Of a stretch of 64,000 bases of DNA, positions 27,493 through 35,420 are shown one piece after another. A model generated the notes under the pieces. That model saw only the letters and a list, made by a program, of their open reading frames with translations, was not told the DNA's origin and ran no database searches. Location of the stretch: contig NZ_BQID01000002.1 of the NCBI RefSeq assembly GCF_021602345.1, forward strand, positions 558,001 through 622,000. Reading direction: 5' to 3'. Both the position numbers and the translations under genes were made by a program. The stretch's first letter is position 1. Each line of letters opens with the position of its first letter. Origin of the DNA: Pseudomonas pharyngis (lineage in GTDB: Bacteria; Pseudomonadota; Gammaproteobacteria; Pseudomonadales; Pseudomonadaceae).

Positions 27493-28467
27493 TTGAACAC
27501 TGCATCGGTCCCACCGTTACACGACATCGACTTGAAACACTGGCGGCTGTTCAAGGCCGTTGTCGAGTGCGGGGGGCTGTCGGCAGCTGAAGAAGCGACG
27601 GGAATGGGCATCTCGGCGATCAGCCGGCAATTGTCTGACCTGGAGAGTCGCTTCGGCAGTCAACTGTGCCATCGAGGTCGCAGCGGTTTCCAACTGACCG
27701 AGGAAGGACAAGTCGCCTACACCGCGGTGCTGCGTTTACTCGATTCGATCGATGAATTTCGCGACACCCTGGCCAGTTCGAAAGCCGAGGTTAAAGGCGA
27801 CCTGAGCCTGTGGCTGATCGATCATTGTGCCTTCACGCCCAGCAACCCTATCGCCACTGCACTACAGCATTTTCGTCGCGATTATCCGCTGGTCAACCTC
27901 AGTATTGGGGTCGCGCCACCGGATGCGGTGGAACGTGCGGTTGCCGAAAAGAAAGCCGGCGTCGGCGTGACCATTTGCAAGTCCGACCTGCCGTCTCTGA
28001 GCTATCAGGTGATCGGCTCCGAAGCCTCAGCCTTGTACTGTGGTCGCCATCATGAGGCGTTTGGCAAAGATGAAGAACAAGCCCGTAGGATCATTGAGCA
28101 GAAGGCGCATTACGTTCGGCGCGGCTATTTGGTGCAGGACGCCGCGCCGACGAATTTCCTGCAAAAAAACAGCGCGCTCGCCCACCATGTAGAAGGCACG
28201 GTGCAACTGCTGCTCAGTGGGGGGTTTGTCGGTATCGTACCTGACCATATCGCTCAACCCTGGGTGGAGCGTGACGCCTTGTTTCGTATACCGTTGCCGG
28301 AGTTCATCGTGGAACGGCCGGTATTTGTCGTCGCGCGGGAACCACAAGGGTCGAGTCGAATAGCCAGCCTGATGCTTGACGCTATTATCAGGTCCTTTCA
28401 GGAGGCTGCGGCCCGAAGTCCTCTTGGGCCGATCGAGGAATATCCGCGACCGGATAAGGCGTTTTAA
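27493..28467 (+). CDS. LysR-family transcriptional regulator
   Basis: A 324-residue LysR protein. The N-terminal winged HTH (about residues 14-72) has GGLSAAEEATGMGISAISRQ and a C-terminal substrate domain follows. The start is TTG at 27493, supported by GGAG 8 bp upstream; no in-frame ATG is better placed. It is third in the plus-strand unit after the hydantoinase and carbamoylase genes and is the likely regulator of the whole bidirectional catabolic cluster. Confidence 0.88.
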   Translation: MNTASVPPLHDIDLKHWRLFKAVVECGGLSAAEEATGMGISAISRQLSDLESRFGSQLCHRGRSGFQLTEEGQVAYTAVLRLLDSIDEFRDTLASSKAEVKGDLSLWLIDHCAFTPSNPIATALQHFRRDYPLVNLSIGVAPPDAVERAVAEKKAGVGVTICKSDLPSLSYQVIGSEASALYCGRHHEAFGKDEEQARRIIEQKAHYVRRGYLVQDAAPTNFLQKNSALAHHVEGTVQLLLSGGFVGIVPDHIAQPWVERDALFRIPLPEFIVERPVFVVAREPQGSSRIASLMLDAIIRSFQEAAARSPLGPIEEYPRPDKAF

Positions 28468-28499
28468 CAGCACCTCGGGCAGCGTCGCTACTGATTCTC

Positions 28500-29051
28500 C
28501 TCCATGGGCAAGCGCTGGCGGCGTTAATGCAGCATGCCCCGGTTGCAGAGCCGGAACAGTATCGGCGCCTGATCGGTTTGACCCCAAGCTTCAATGCGCC
28601 ACGCAACTGCTTCATGTTTGAGACAGCACTGCTGGAAACTCCGCTACACGCCGCCGATCCGGCAGTGCATCGCCTGATCCAGCAACACCTCGACAGCGTC
28701 AAGCAAATGTCCATCCAGCAGTTACCCGAACTTGTGCAACAACTGATCCGCAGTTTTATGCCTGATGGCCGTGCGACCATAGAGCAAATTGCCGACTATC
28801 TGAATATCAGCACCCGCACGCTACAGCGCCAGTTGCAGGAAAAGGACACCAGGTTCCAGCACTTGTTGTCGGACACGCGCCAGACCTTGGCCAGTCGCTA
28901 CCTGTTGGACTCTTCCATCAGCATCTCGCAACCGGCTGATCTGCTCGGTTACAGCGACCAAACTGTCTTTTCCCGCGCCTTTCAACGCTGGCATGGGCAA
29001 AGCCCGCGAGAACGGCGCGAGCAGCATCAGATATACGGATTTCTCTTATAG
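28500..29051 (+). pseudogene. 5'-truncated AraC-family regulator
   Basis: Only the C-terminal half of an AraC regulator remains. From about 28500 the frame reads as the end of the arabinose-binding-like sensor (AEPEQYRRLIGLTPSFNAPR, then LLETPLHAADPAVHRLI), then a complete HTH_18 domain with IADYLNISTRTLQRQLQEK and LLGYSDQTVFSRAFQRWHG. Family members have about 330 residues; here at most 180 are left, and the sequence upstream runs directly into the end of the LysR gene. An internal ATG at 28527 could still yield a 174-residue DNA-binding fragment. Confidence 0.75.
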
Positions 29052-29520
29052 CTTGCGCCAAAGAGAAGTAGCGAAATGCCGGTCGAAGGTTATTTGCGCT
29101 CTTTGTATTTCTTAACCGATGGTAGTACGCCGTAATGGCGGGATTTTCCGCTTGCACAAATCGCACACAAACAAAAACGCCGACCATCTCTGATCGGCGT
29201 TTTTGTTGAATTTTGAGCAGGAAACGAGACTCGCATCTGGCGTCCGACCCATTGAAATCTAAGGGGTTTCTTTTCTTGCCGGAGCAGGAAAAGACTTAAA
29301 CTCTTGACTTATTTTTGAAGGGTATCAAGGACCAGAAGAAGGATGACTTCGGAGCTATGAGATTTGATTCGTTCCACGGCCCGCTTGAAGGCAGCAATCT
29401 TACAACACCTGAGCAGGTATTGGCTGAGGAAAAACCTTCCAGCAACTGTCAAAAGAAAGACGATTCGCTCGTAGCGCTGTTGGACACCACGCCCAACGTC
29501 TGGCGGTCCGTTTTACGACG
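29052..29520. other. Gene-poor spacer
   Basis: Contains the terminator at 29171-29206. Beyond it I see only a short unsupported reading frame (from 29315) with no recognisable domain, and the start of a decayed region. Confidence 0.5.
29171..29206. terminator. Strong rho-independent terminator
   Basis: A perfect 13-bp stem (29171-29183 with 29194-29206) and a 10-base loop. The stem starts with an A-run and ends in a T-run, so it can act in both directions. It lies 120 bp after the truncated AraC gene. Confidence 0.85.
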
Positions 29521-29522
29521 TA

Positions 29523-30073
29523 CTAACGCAACTTGGCGAAAGTAGCGCGCACCTCATCGACAAAGGCGATCGGCTGCTCCATCGCTACAAAATGGCCGCC
29601 TTTTGTTAACTCATTAAAATGGACAAGTTTTGTTTAGCGCCGCTCCGTCCAGCGCTTCGATTTGCGCACCGCCTCCTGGGGAGCGATCGTGAAGCCGGTC
29701 GGTAGGGTAATCGGTTTGGCCAAGCTAGCAGGCGGCGACCAACGCGCCTGGACCATTTCCCCATACAGCCGCGCCGACGACGCGCCGGTGTTCGGCAACA
29801 ATACAGCATGATGTCGTCCAACATTTGGTCGAACGTAAACGACCCTTCGGCGTTGCCTGGTGTTCCACTGGTATCCTGGAACATCTGGTAGATCCAGGTT
29901 GCCTGCGCAACGGGCGAATCAGCCAGCGCATAACCAATGGTTTGTGGTCGTGTTTGCTGTTGCTTGGCATACGCCGACAGCTTGTCCCAGAAATTCATGC
30001 TGCTGGCGAGCATCGTTTTTTCATCCGGTGTTGCCGCAGCTATCTCTTCAGGTGTCGGCTGAAACATCGCGAA
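29523..30073 (-). pseudogene. Epoxide hydrolase (alpha/beta hydrolase) remnant
   Basis: The minus strand encodes the C-terminal part of an epoxide-hydrolase-like alpha/beta hydrolase: TIGYALADSPVAQATWIYQM, then FTFDQMLDDIMLY, then LPNTGASSARLYGEMVQARW in another frame, then KRWTERR, a stop, and TKLVHFNELTKGGHFVAMEQ with the catalytic-His motif GGHF, ending AFVDEVRATFAKLR. One base is missing at about 29800 (frameshift), and TAA at 29634-29636 replaces a sense codon. The N-terminal half with the nucleophile is gone; at about 30073 the sequence switches abruptly to a copy of the FAH gene. Confidence 0.8.
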
Positions 30074-30381
30074 ATGGGAAGCGTCACGCGGTTGCAGGAG
30101 GTCATAATCAGGGCCGTTCAGGCAACTGATCGCCTTATGAAAGATGATGGGCTCGACAGGACTCGACATGCCGGCCTCTTCGGCATGGTCGCGATAATTA
30201 AGGCCGATTGCGATGAATTTGCGCACCTGGGCGTCGTGGACGCCATAACGAACCCCTCCTCGACCAGCGATAACTGTGCGGCATCAAGCTTCGACAATTC
30301 AGCCATCGCCGACGGCGCAAGCACCGTCGCATTGATGTCGATGACATATGCAGAGAGATCGCGCACGCGACCTGCAGCATC
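30074..30381 (-). pseudogene. Degenerate copy of the FAH-family gene 5' third
   Basis: This stretch is a diverged duplicate of about 12018-12325 within the intact FAH-family gene, on the same strand. It covers residues from the N-terminus (DAAGRVRDLSA) through KFIAIGLNYRDHAEEAG to LLQPRDAS. A one-base deletion relative to the parent near 30246 breaks the frame. No catalytic residues remain. Confidence 0.85.
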
Positions 30382-30567
30382 TATGCACGCATGACCTTCG
30401 CCCTGCAGCTGCTGCAATCTTCCGCCCAGACGGTCATACAAATAGCGCTGTGTGTGGGATATCAGACGCCCTCGCAATTTGCTGTGCGTTTCCGTGACCG
30501 GTTCGGCTTTGCACCCACGGCGGTTCGGGGTCATCGGCGCTAATCAAGCAGATAAATACTCCGGCCC
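30382..30567 (+). pseudogene. Degenerate copy of the AraC gene 3' end
   Basis: Diverged duplicate of about 14548-14733, the last part of the AraC gene next to the PEBP gene. It encodes LQLLQSSAQTVIQIALCVGY through the C-terminus VRGHRR. It is joined directly to the FAH fragment, so the intervening 2.2 kb of the parental region (FAH promoter, GntR, PEBP, most of AraC) has been deleted in this copy. Confidence 0.85.
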
Positions 30568-30568
30568 C

Positions 30569-31192
30569 TTATGACTTTGGGCACAGCCCCTTTATCACAA
30601 TGGCCATCCACTGCGCCCACAGACGTTCCATCATTTGCGCCTCGACCGGCGCTGAATCCGCGCGCCACGCCAAGCTCAGGATGCCATTGGCCGCTGCCCA
30701 CAACGAGGTGGTTGCAATGTGGGCGTCTACGCCTGGGTCAATCGAACCATCCGCAATACCATCGGTAATAGCTGCCTCCATTTTGCCGTTCTGGTGCCTG
30801 ACCAGTTCGCTCACCCGCAAGAGCGCTTCAGGATCATTCGGAGGGTCAGCCAGCAAGCGAAACGCCGTCGGACGCTCCATAGCGAAACGGAAGTAACCGT
30901 TGGCGGCCACCTGCAGACGCTCCAGAGGCGTACCTGGGGTTCGATATGCCGCGTCCATGTACGCCCTGTTTTCTTCAAAGGCTTTTTCTGCGACAGCCAT
31001 CAATAAAGCCGAACGCCCGCCAACTCGGTTGTAGATGGTTTGGACGGCAACATCGGCGCGCTCGGCGACGATCTCCAGCGTCAACGCCGTCGCGCCGCTC
31101 TCAAGAATCAAGCTTTCGGCATGCTCTATGATCGCCGTCCGCGTGGCCTGGGCCTTGCGTTGGGTACGCGTGGGGGATGTGATTTTAGTCAT
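30569..31192 (-). CDS. TetR-family transcriptional regulator
   Basis: A 207-residue repressor-type protein. The N-terminal TetR HTH (about 18-65) reads IIEHAESLILESGATALTLE, then ERADVAVQTIYNRVGGRSAL, followed by an all-helical ligand domain with a TetR_C-like segment (ERPTAFRLLADPPNDP). It is divergent from an alpha/beta hydrolase gene, and the 82-bp gap contains a 12-bp perfect palindrome. It probably controls the hydrolase-SDR pair. Confidence 0.9.
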   Translation of the reverse strand: MTKITSPTRTQRKAQATRTAIIEHAESLILESGATALTLEIVAERADVAVQTIYNRVGGRSALLMAVAEKAFEENRAYMDAAYRTPGTPLERLQVAANGYFRFAMERPTAFRLLADPPNDPEALLRVSELVRHQNGKMEAAITDGIADGSIDPGVDAHIATTSLWAAANGILSLAWRADSAPVEAQMMERLWAQWMAIVIKGLCPKS

Positions 31193-31230
31193 GGCGACAG
31201 TCTACATGAAGGATAAATATTGTAAGTACG

Positions 31231-31242
31231 TCCAATATTGGA
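31231..31242. promoter_or_regulatory. Palindrome, candidate TetR operator
   Basis: TCCAATATTGGA is a perfect 12-bp palindrome in the short gap between the divergent TetR and alpha/beta hydrolase genes, where a TetR repressor would be expected to bind. Confidence 0.45.
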
Positions 31243-31274
31243 ATAGCATCAAAAAAACAACAAGGAACACCGCC

Positions 31275-32156
31275 ATGTCTCAACGTCTGGATGTTTCATT
31301 TGCGTCCGCGAATGCGCGTTGCGCGGCGTGGCTGTATTTGCCCGACGCCGTGTCGGCGCCGCCGGTGATCGTTATGGCGCACGGCCTGGGCGGCGTTCGG
31401 GAGATGCGCCTGGATGCCTTCGCGCAACGATTCTGCGAAGCGGGCTATGCCTGCCTGGTCTTCGACTACCGCAACTTCGGCGCAAGCGAAGGCGAGCATC
31501 GGCAATTGCTCGACATCCCGAGCCAGCAGCAGGACTGGCGATCAGCGGTCGCCTATGCTCGTAGCCACCCGGCGTTGAATCCGCAAAAAGTCATCCTGTG
31601 GGGGTCGTCTTTCAGCGGTGGGCATGTGTTGCATACCGCAGCGGCTGACAACGCCATTGCAGCCGTCATCGCGCAATGCCCGTTCACCGACGGCCTTGCT
31701 TCGCTGAGGCAGGTGGACATCCTGACCTCCTTAAAACTGACCGCCTTAGGCATTGCGGACATGGCAAGCGCGGCTTTTGGGCTGGCACCGGTGCGCGTGA
31801 AAATTGCTGGCCCCAAGGGCTCCGCTGCACTGATGACGGCACCCGATGCCGAGCCCGGATACCTCAAACTGGTTCCAACTGATTACCCCTTCAAGAATTA
31901 CGTGTCCGCGCGCTTTGCCTTGAAGATTGGTTTCTACCGACCGGGCAAGAAAGCCTCGACCCTTCGCTGCCCCATCTTGTTCTGCGTGTGCGATGCCGAC
32001 AGCGTCGCGCCCGCCACGCCGACGCTCCGTTATGCAACAAAAGCCAGGGATGCCGAGATTCATCGATATCAAGCTGGGCATTTCGGCATTTATGTGGGAG
32101 ACGCCTTCGAGCAAGTGGTTGAGCAGCAAATCTCATTTCTGAAGCGGCGCGTCTGA
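31275..32156 (+). CDS. Alpha/beta hydrolase
   Basis: A 293-residue soluble alpha/beta hydrolase. The oxyanion-hole region is VIVMAHGLGGVREMRLDAF, the nucleophile elbow GSSFSGG lies near residue 115, a late Asp is in FCVCDADSVAP, and the catalytic His is in YQAGHFGIYVG. The start at 31275 is preceded by AAGGA; a longer frame begins inside the divergent TetR gene. It is followed by an SDR gene. The substrate is unknown. Confidence 0.88.
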   Translation: MSQRLDVSFASANARCAAWLYLPDAVSAPPVIVMAHGLGGVREMRLDAFAQRFCEAGYACLVFDYRNFGASEGEHRQLLDIPSQQQDWRSAVAYARSHPALNPQKVILWGSSFSGGHVLHTAAADNAIAAVIAQCPFTDGLASLRQVDILTSLKLTALGIADMASAAFGLAPVRVKIAGPKGSAALMTAPDAEPGYLKLVPTDYPFKNYVSARFALKIGFYRPGKKASTLRCPILFCVCDADSVAPATPTLRYATKARDAEIHRYQAGHFGIYVGDAFEQVVEQQISFLKRRV

Positions 32157-32216
32157 CGTCGCTTTCACTCGCCTGCCCCTGAACCTTCATCGCCGCATTC
32201 AAAGAAAGGTATGACC

Positions 32217-32990
32217 ATGAACCCTAAACCCAGCGTATTCGTGACAGGTGCCGCCAAGGGCATCGGCGCACAAACCGCTTTGATGTTCGCCAAGCATGGC
32301 TACCGAGTAGGCGCGACGGATGCCAATGAACATGACCTGCAAGCATTGAAGGCACTACTTGGCCCCGGGCATTTCTATCGCCGGCTGGACGTCACTCAGG
32401 CCGACGATTTTGCCGCCGTACTCCACGATTTTGCGACTGAAAATAAGGGTGTCATTGATGTGTTGGTCAATAACGCTGGGATCGCCTTTATCGATGACTT
32501 CGAAAAAGTGCCACTCGCAAAACACCTCGCCGTCACCGAAGTCAACGTCAAAGGCGTGCAAATAGGCGCCTATCACGCGCTGCCCTACCTGAAGAAAAGC
32601 TCGCGTCCCTGCTTGATCAATATGTGCTCGCTCAGCTCGGAATACGGCGTGCCCAGCGAAGCCTCCTATTCAGCGAGCAAGTTTTGGGTAAAAGGCTTCA
32701 CCGAAGCGATCAATATTGAATGGGAACGGCATGGAATTTATGTCTGCGACATCATGCCCAATTTCGTCGCAACACCGATGATGCAAGAAGCCCATGGAAA
32801 AATCGTCGACTCAATTGGCATTCGGCTCACCGCCGAGGATGTCAGCCAGACGCTATGGCGAGCGGTGCAGAATCGGCGACGTGTGCATTGGGAAGTCGAC
32901 ACCTGGCGCCCTCGCCTGCTGCGCGCGATGAATAAGCTGCTGCCTACCACCGTGCGCCGAGCTGCGATGAAACACCTGAGCGGGTATTGA
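32217..32990 (+). CDS. Short-chain dehydrogenase/reductase
   Basis: A 257-residue SDR with cofactor motif TGAAKGIG near residue 10, NNAG near residue 87, the catalytic Ser in NMCSLSSEYG, and YSASK. The second of two ATGs (32217) was chosen because the AGAAAGG ribosome site ends 7 bp before it. It forms an operon with the preceding alpha/beta hydrolase under the TetR regulator. Confidence 0.88.
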   Translation: MNPKPSVFVTGAAKGIGAQTALMFAKHGYRVGATDANEHDLQALKALLGPGHFYRRLDVTQADDFAAVLHDFATENKGVIDVLVNNAGIAFIDDFEKVPLAKHLAVTEVNVKGVQIGAYHALPYLKKSSRPCLINMCSLSSEYGVPSEASYSASKFWVKGFTEAINIEWERHGIYVCDIMPNFVATPMMQEAHGKIVDSIGIRLTAEDVSQTLWRAVQNRRRVHWEVDTWRPRLLRAMNKLLPTTVRRAAMKHLSGY

Positions 32991-33175
32991 TTCCGGCCGA
33001 TTGTCGTACATGCGCCGATGCCTGGCTTATTCGCGACGACACAAAACTCGTTTAACTGGAAATGGAATGACCTCACCGAGTTGGTCAACTGTGGAAATAG
33101 CTAGCACGGATAGCTAGTTTTTATTTATAAATAATCGGTGAGAGACCTTCCATGGGGAATGGAGGTTCGCCGTAA

Positions 33176-33925
33176 ATGAGTGTTTATGTTTTCAATCCGA
33201 ATACGAAAACCTTCTATCGCCCTATAGATGCAGCATTGCGCTGGTGCAATCTCACTCGCTACGAAGCCAAAATTTTCCAGGCAGATTGGTCTCGTCCCGA
33301 TAACCTTGCAATCCTATTCCCCCAATGGCCCAATCTTCAAATCGCTTTCGAAAGGATATTAGACGCCATACGCAATGGTGAACTGCCGTATGGATGCCTC
33401 GGCATTTCTGTTCCTTTGGGAAGCTATGTAGAGCCCTATCAGTTGACCATCCGCCATTCAGACTTACGCCGCTGGATGGAGACTCATTACCCCGACCACA
33501 AACCTAGCTTTTTATTCGAGGCCGGTGAGAACGCACCTGCAAAGGTCAGTCTCGGAACTTTTCTATCATTGAAAGCAGATCGAGATGAGTTATCGAGAGC
33601 GTTCAAAGCGCAACAGCAGCGCATTCAAGAAATCTTGGGAGAACTCCAGTCGATTGGACTTGAGAGAGATGATCTCAAAGCCTTGGCCAAAACGAATGGT
33701 CAACTCAGTGAGCGCGGCGAACTGACCTATCACAACATCATTGGGGCATTGGTCAGCCTTCTCTTGGACCATTCGCCCGCCGGAAAACCTCTTTCGGTTT
33801 TCACGAATCAAGCAGCCATCGTTGATGCCATTGTCGCCCGTCATCAGGATGTGCCCGGCCTGAGCAAGCGTACGCTGGACGAAAAATTTGCCGTGGCCAA
33901 TCGTAGCCTCAAAAAAAATACCTGA
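33176..33925 (+). CDS. Hypothetical protein at the ICE boundary
   Basis: A 249-residue protein of unknown function with a good ribosome site (GGAGG, 10 bp upstream). The N-terminal half (about 1-115) is globular and rich in aromatic residues (RPIDAALRWCNLTRYEAKIF, NGELPYGCLGISVPLG). A helical, probably coiled-coil segment follows (about 125-170), then a C-terminal block LVSLLLDHSPAGKPLSVFTN and KRTLDEKFAVANRSLK. It lies just outside the AlpA-ParA maintenance operon and is more AT-rich than the chromosomal genes to its left, so it is probably the first gene of the ICE. Confidence 0.75.
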   Translation: MSVYVFNPNTKTFYRPIDAALRWCNLTRYEAKIFQADWSRPDNLAILFPQWPNLQIAFERILDAIRNGELPYGCLGISVPLGSYVEPYQLTIRHSDLRRWMETHYPDHKPSFLFEAGENAPAKVSLGTFLSLKADRDELSRAFKAQQQRIQEILGELQSIGLERDDLKALAKTNGQLSERGELTYHNIIGALVSLLLDHSPAGKPLSVFTNQAAIVDAIVARHQDVPGLSKRTLDEKFAVANRSLKKNT

Positions 33926-33939
33926 TCGAACCAATTGCG

Positions 33940-33960
33940 TTGCAATAGGGTTGATTGCAA
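33940..33960. promoter_or_regulatory. Inverted repeat upstream of alpA, candidate operator
   Basis: TTGCAAT and ATTGCAA form a perfect 7-bp inverted repeat with a 7-base spacer, followed at once by a further TGCAAT. It is located 80 bp before the AlpA gene and could be an autoregulatory or ParA/ParB-related site. Confidence 0.4.
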
Positions 33961-34040
33961 TGCAATGACTCATCCGCCGTGGTGCGATTCAATCCATGTC
34001 ACTTCCCAACACGCGCCAATAGGCGCCAGGAGTGACTAGC

Positions 34041-34265
34041 ATGTCCAGCCAATCTGAACCCGTCGTTGAAACATCTCCACTTCCGCGCCACATCATGCGA
34101 CGTAATGAAGTTGAGCTAAAAACTGGCTTCAAACGTGCCCACATTTACAACCTGATGAAGGAAGGCAAGTTTCCGAAGGCCAAGCGCATAGGGCTGCGCG
34201 CAGTTGGCTGGGACTCACTGGAAATCGAGCGTTGGATTGCAGAACGCCTTTCGCGACAGGAGTGA
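34041..34265 (+). CDS. AlpA-family transcriptional regulator
   Basis: A 74-residue DNA-binding protein with a MerR-like HTH: HIMRRNEVELKTGFKRAHIY, NLMKEGKFPKAKRIG and the closing VGWDSLEIERWIAER. AlpA proteins act as excision or activation regulators in prophages and ICEs. The ATG at 34041 was chosen with AGGAG 8 bp upstream. It is followed immediately by parA. Confidence 0.88.
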   Translation: MSSQSEPVVETSPLPRHIMRRNEVELKTGFKRAHIYNLMKEGKFPKAKRIGLRAVGWDSLEIERWIAERLSRQE

Positions 34266-34270
34266 GGGTG

Positions 34271-35116
34271 ATGCACGTAGTCTCGGTGGTTTCCACCAAG
34301 GGTGGGGTAGGCAAAACCACAGTAGCGGTCAATCTCGGTGGTCTGTTGGCTGATGCTGGCCTGCGTGTTCTGCTCTTGGATCTGGATAGCCAACCCACCC
34401 TGTCCAGTTATTATTCATTGAGCCAGAAAGCGCAGGCAGGTGCGTACGAGCTCATTGCACTCAATCTAACAATACCTGAGCGAATAATTTCTAGGACTGC
34501 AGTCGTCGGTCTCGACCTGATTTTCTCCAACGACGATCAAGGTCGACTGAGCACGTTGTTGCTGCATGCACCTGATGGGCGACTACGCCTGCACAACTTG
34601 CTCAACGATTTGCATCTCAATTATGACTTGCTTTTGATTGATACTCAGGGAGCACGCAGTGTACTGCTGGAAATGGCCATCCTGGCCTCCAATCTCGCCC
34701 TCTCTCCCATCACGCCGGAAATGCTCGCTGCCCGCGAAATGCGTCGGGGCACCTTGAAGCTACTGAGTGAGCTCGAACCGTTTCGCCATCTAGGTATCGA
34801 CCCGCCGCCCTTACGGCTCTTACTGAACCAAGTGAACCTCAATCGACTGGACACCCAGATGATCATCCGGAGCCTGCGCGAGACTTTCGCAGAGGCTACC
34901 AATATCTCGGTTCTAGACACCGTAATCCCTGACCGAGTGGCGTATCTCAATGCCGCCTCCCTCGGCTTACCGGTCCACCGAGTAGATGCACGCCCGTCGA
35001 GTAAACGCCGACGCTCGCAGTCAGCGCTAGAAATCATGCAAGCGCTGGCCATCGAATTATTCCCGGAATGGCGCGAAGCGATCTCATCGGTAACGAGGTG
35101 TGCGGAGCTTCGATAA
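34271..35116 (+). CDS. parA: ParA-family partition ATPase
   Basis: A 281-residue Soj/ParA ATPase. The deviant Walker A is STKGGVGKTT (residues 8-17), Walker A' is DLDSQPT near residue 38, and the Walker B region LLLIDTQGARS lies near 120. Start 34271 places the Walker motif at the normal N-terminal position; the longer frame lies inside alpA. In PFGI-1/pKLC102-type ICEs this gene sits at one end and stabilises the excised circle. Confidence 0.93.
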   Translation: MHVVSVVSTKGGVGKTTVAVNLGGLLADAGLRVLLLDLDSQPTLSSYYSLSQKAQAGAYELIALNLTIPERIISRTAVVGLDLIFSNDDQGRLSTLLLHAPDGRLRLHNLLNDLHLNYDLLLIDTQGARSVLLEMAILASNLALSPITPEMLAAREMRRGTLKLLSELEPFRHLGIDPPPLRLLLNQVNLNRLDTQMIIRSLRETFAEATNISVLDTVIPDRVAYLNAASLGLPVHRVDARPSSKRRRSQSALEIMQALAIELFPEWREAISSVTRCAELR

Positions 35117-35196
35117 AACAAATCGCCCAATCAGCTTTTTCACCAATTTCTTGTTTGATCGACCTTGAAGCCATCAGGCTTGGTAAGGAGTTTCTA

Positions 35197-35406
35197 ATGT
35201 CGGATCAGTTTCCTATCGTTGTTCAGCCTTTCATTCGACCAAACGACGCGGCTTGCGAGGAATACTGCACTGTGGTTTTTCGTTTGCAAGGGGGGCGCTC
35301 GGCCATGGTGTGGTTCCTCGCAGAACTCTCCCAACATTTCGAAGGTTCAGGAACTGCCGAAATCGTGAAGTTCGAGGTCGGTGACCATTTGCGTAACCGG
35401 CGTTAA
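35197..35406 (+). CDS. Small hypothetical ICE protein
   Basis: A 69-residue protein between parA and parB with a strong AAGGAG site 8 bp before its ATG. It has no recognisable motif; the sequence is mixed alpha/beta-like (FRLQGGRSAMVWFLAELSQH). A longer frame would overlap parA and lacks a ribosome site. Confidence 0.65.
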   Translation: MSDQFPIVVQPFIRPNDAACEEYCTVVFRLQGGRSAMVWFLAELSQHFEGSGTAEIVKFEVGDHLRNRR

Positions 35407-35420
35407 TCGAGGCGGTTCAG

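Noticed and set aside
29315-29545. 76-codon frame in the scar zone
   Set aside because: No domain, and its end overlaps the epoxide hydrolase pseudogene on the other strand.
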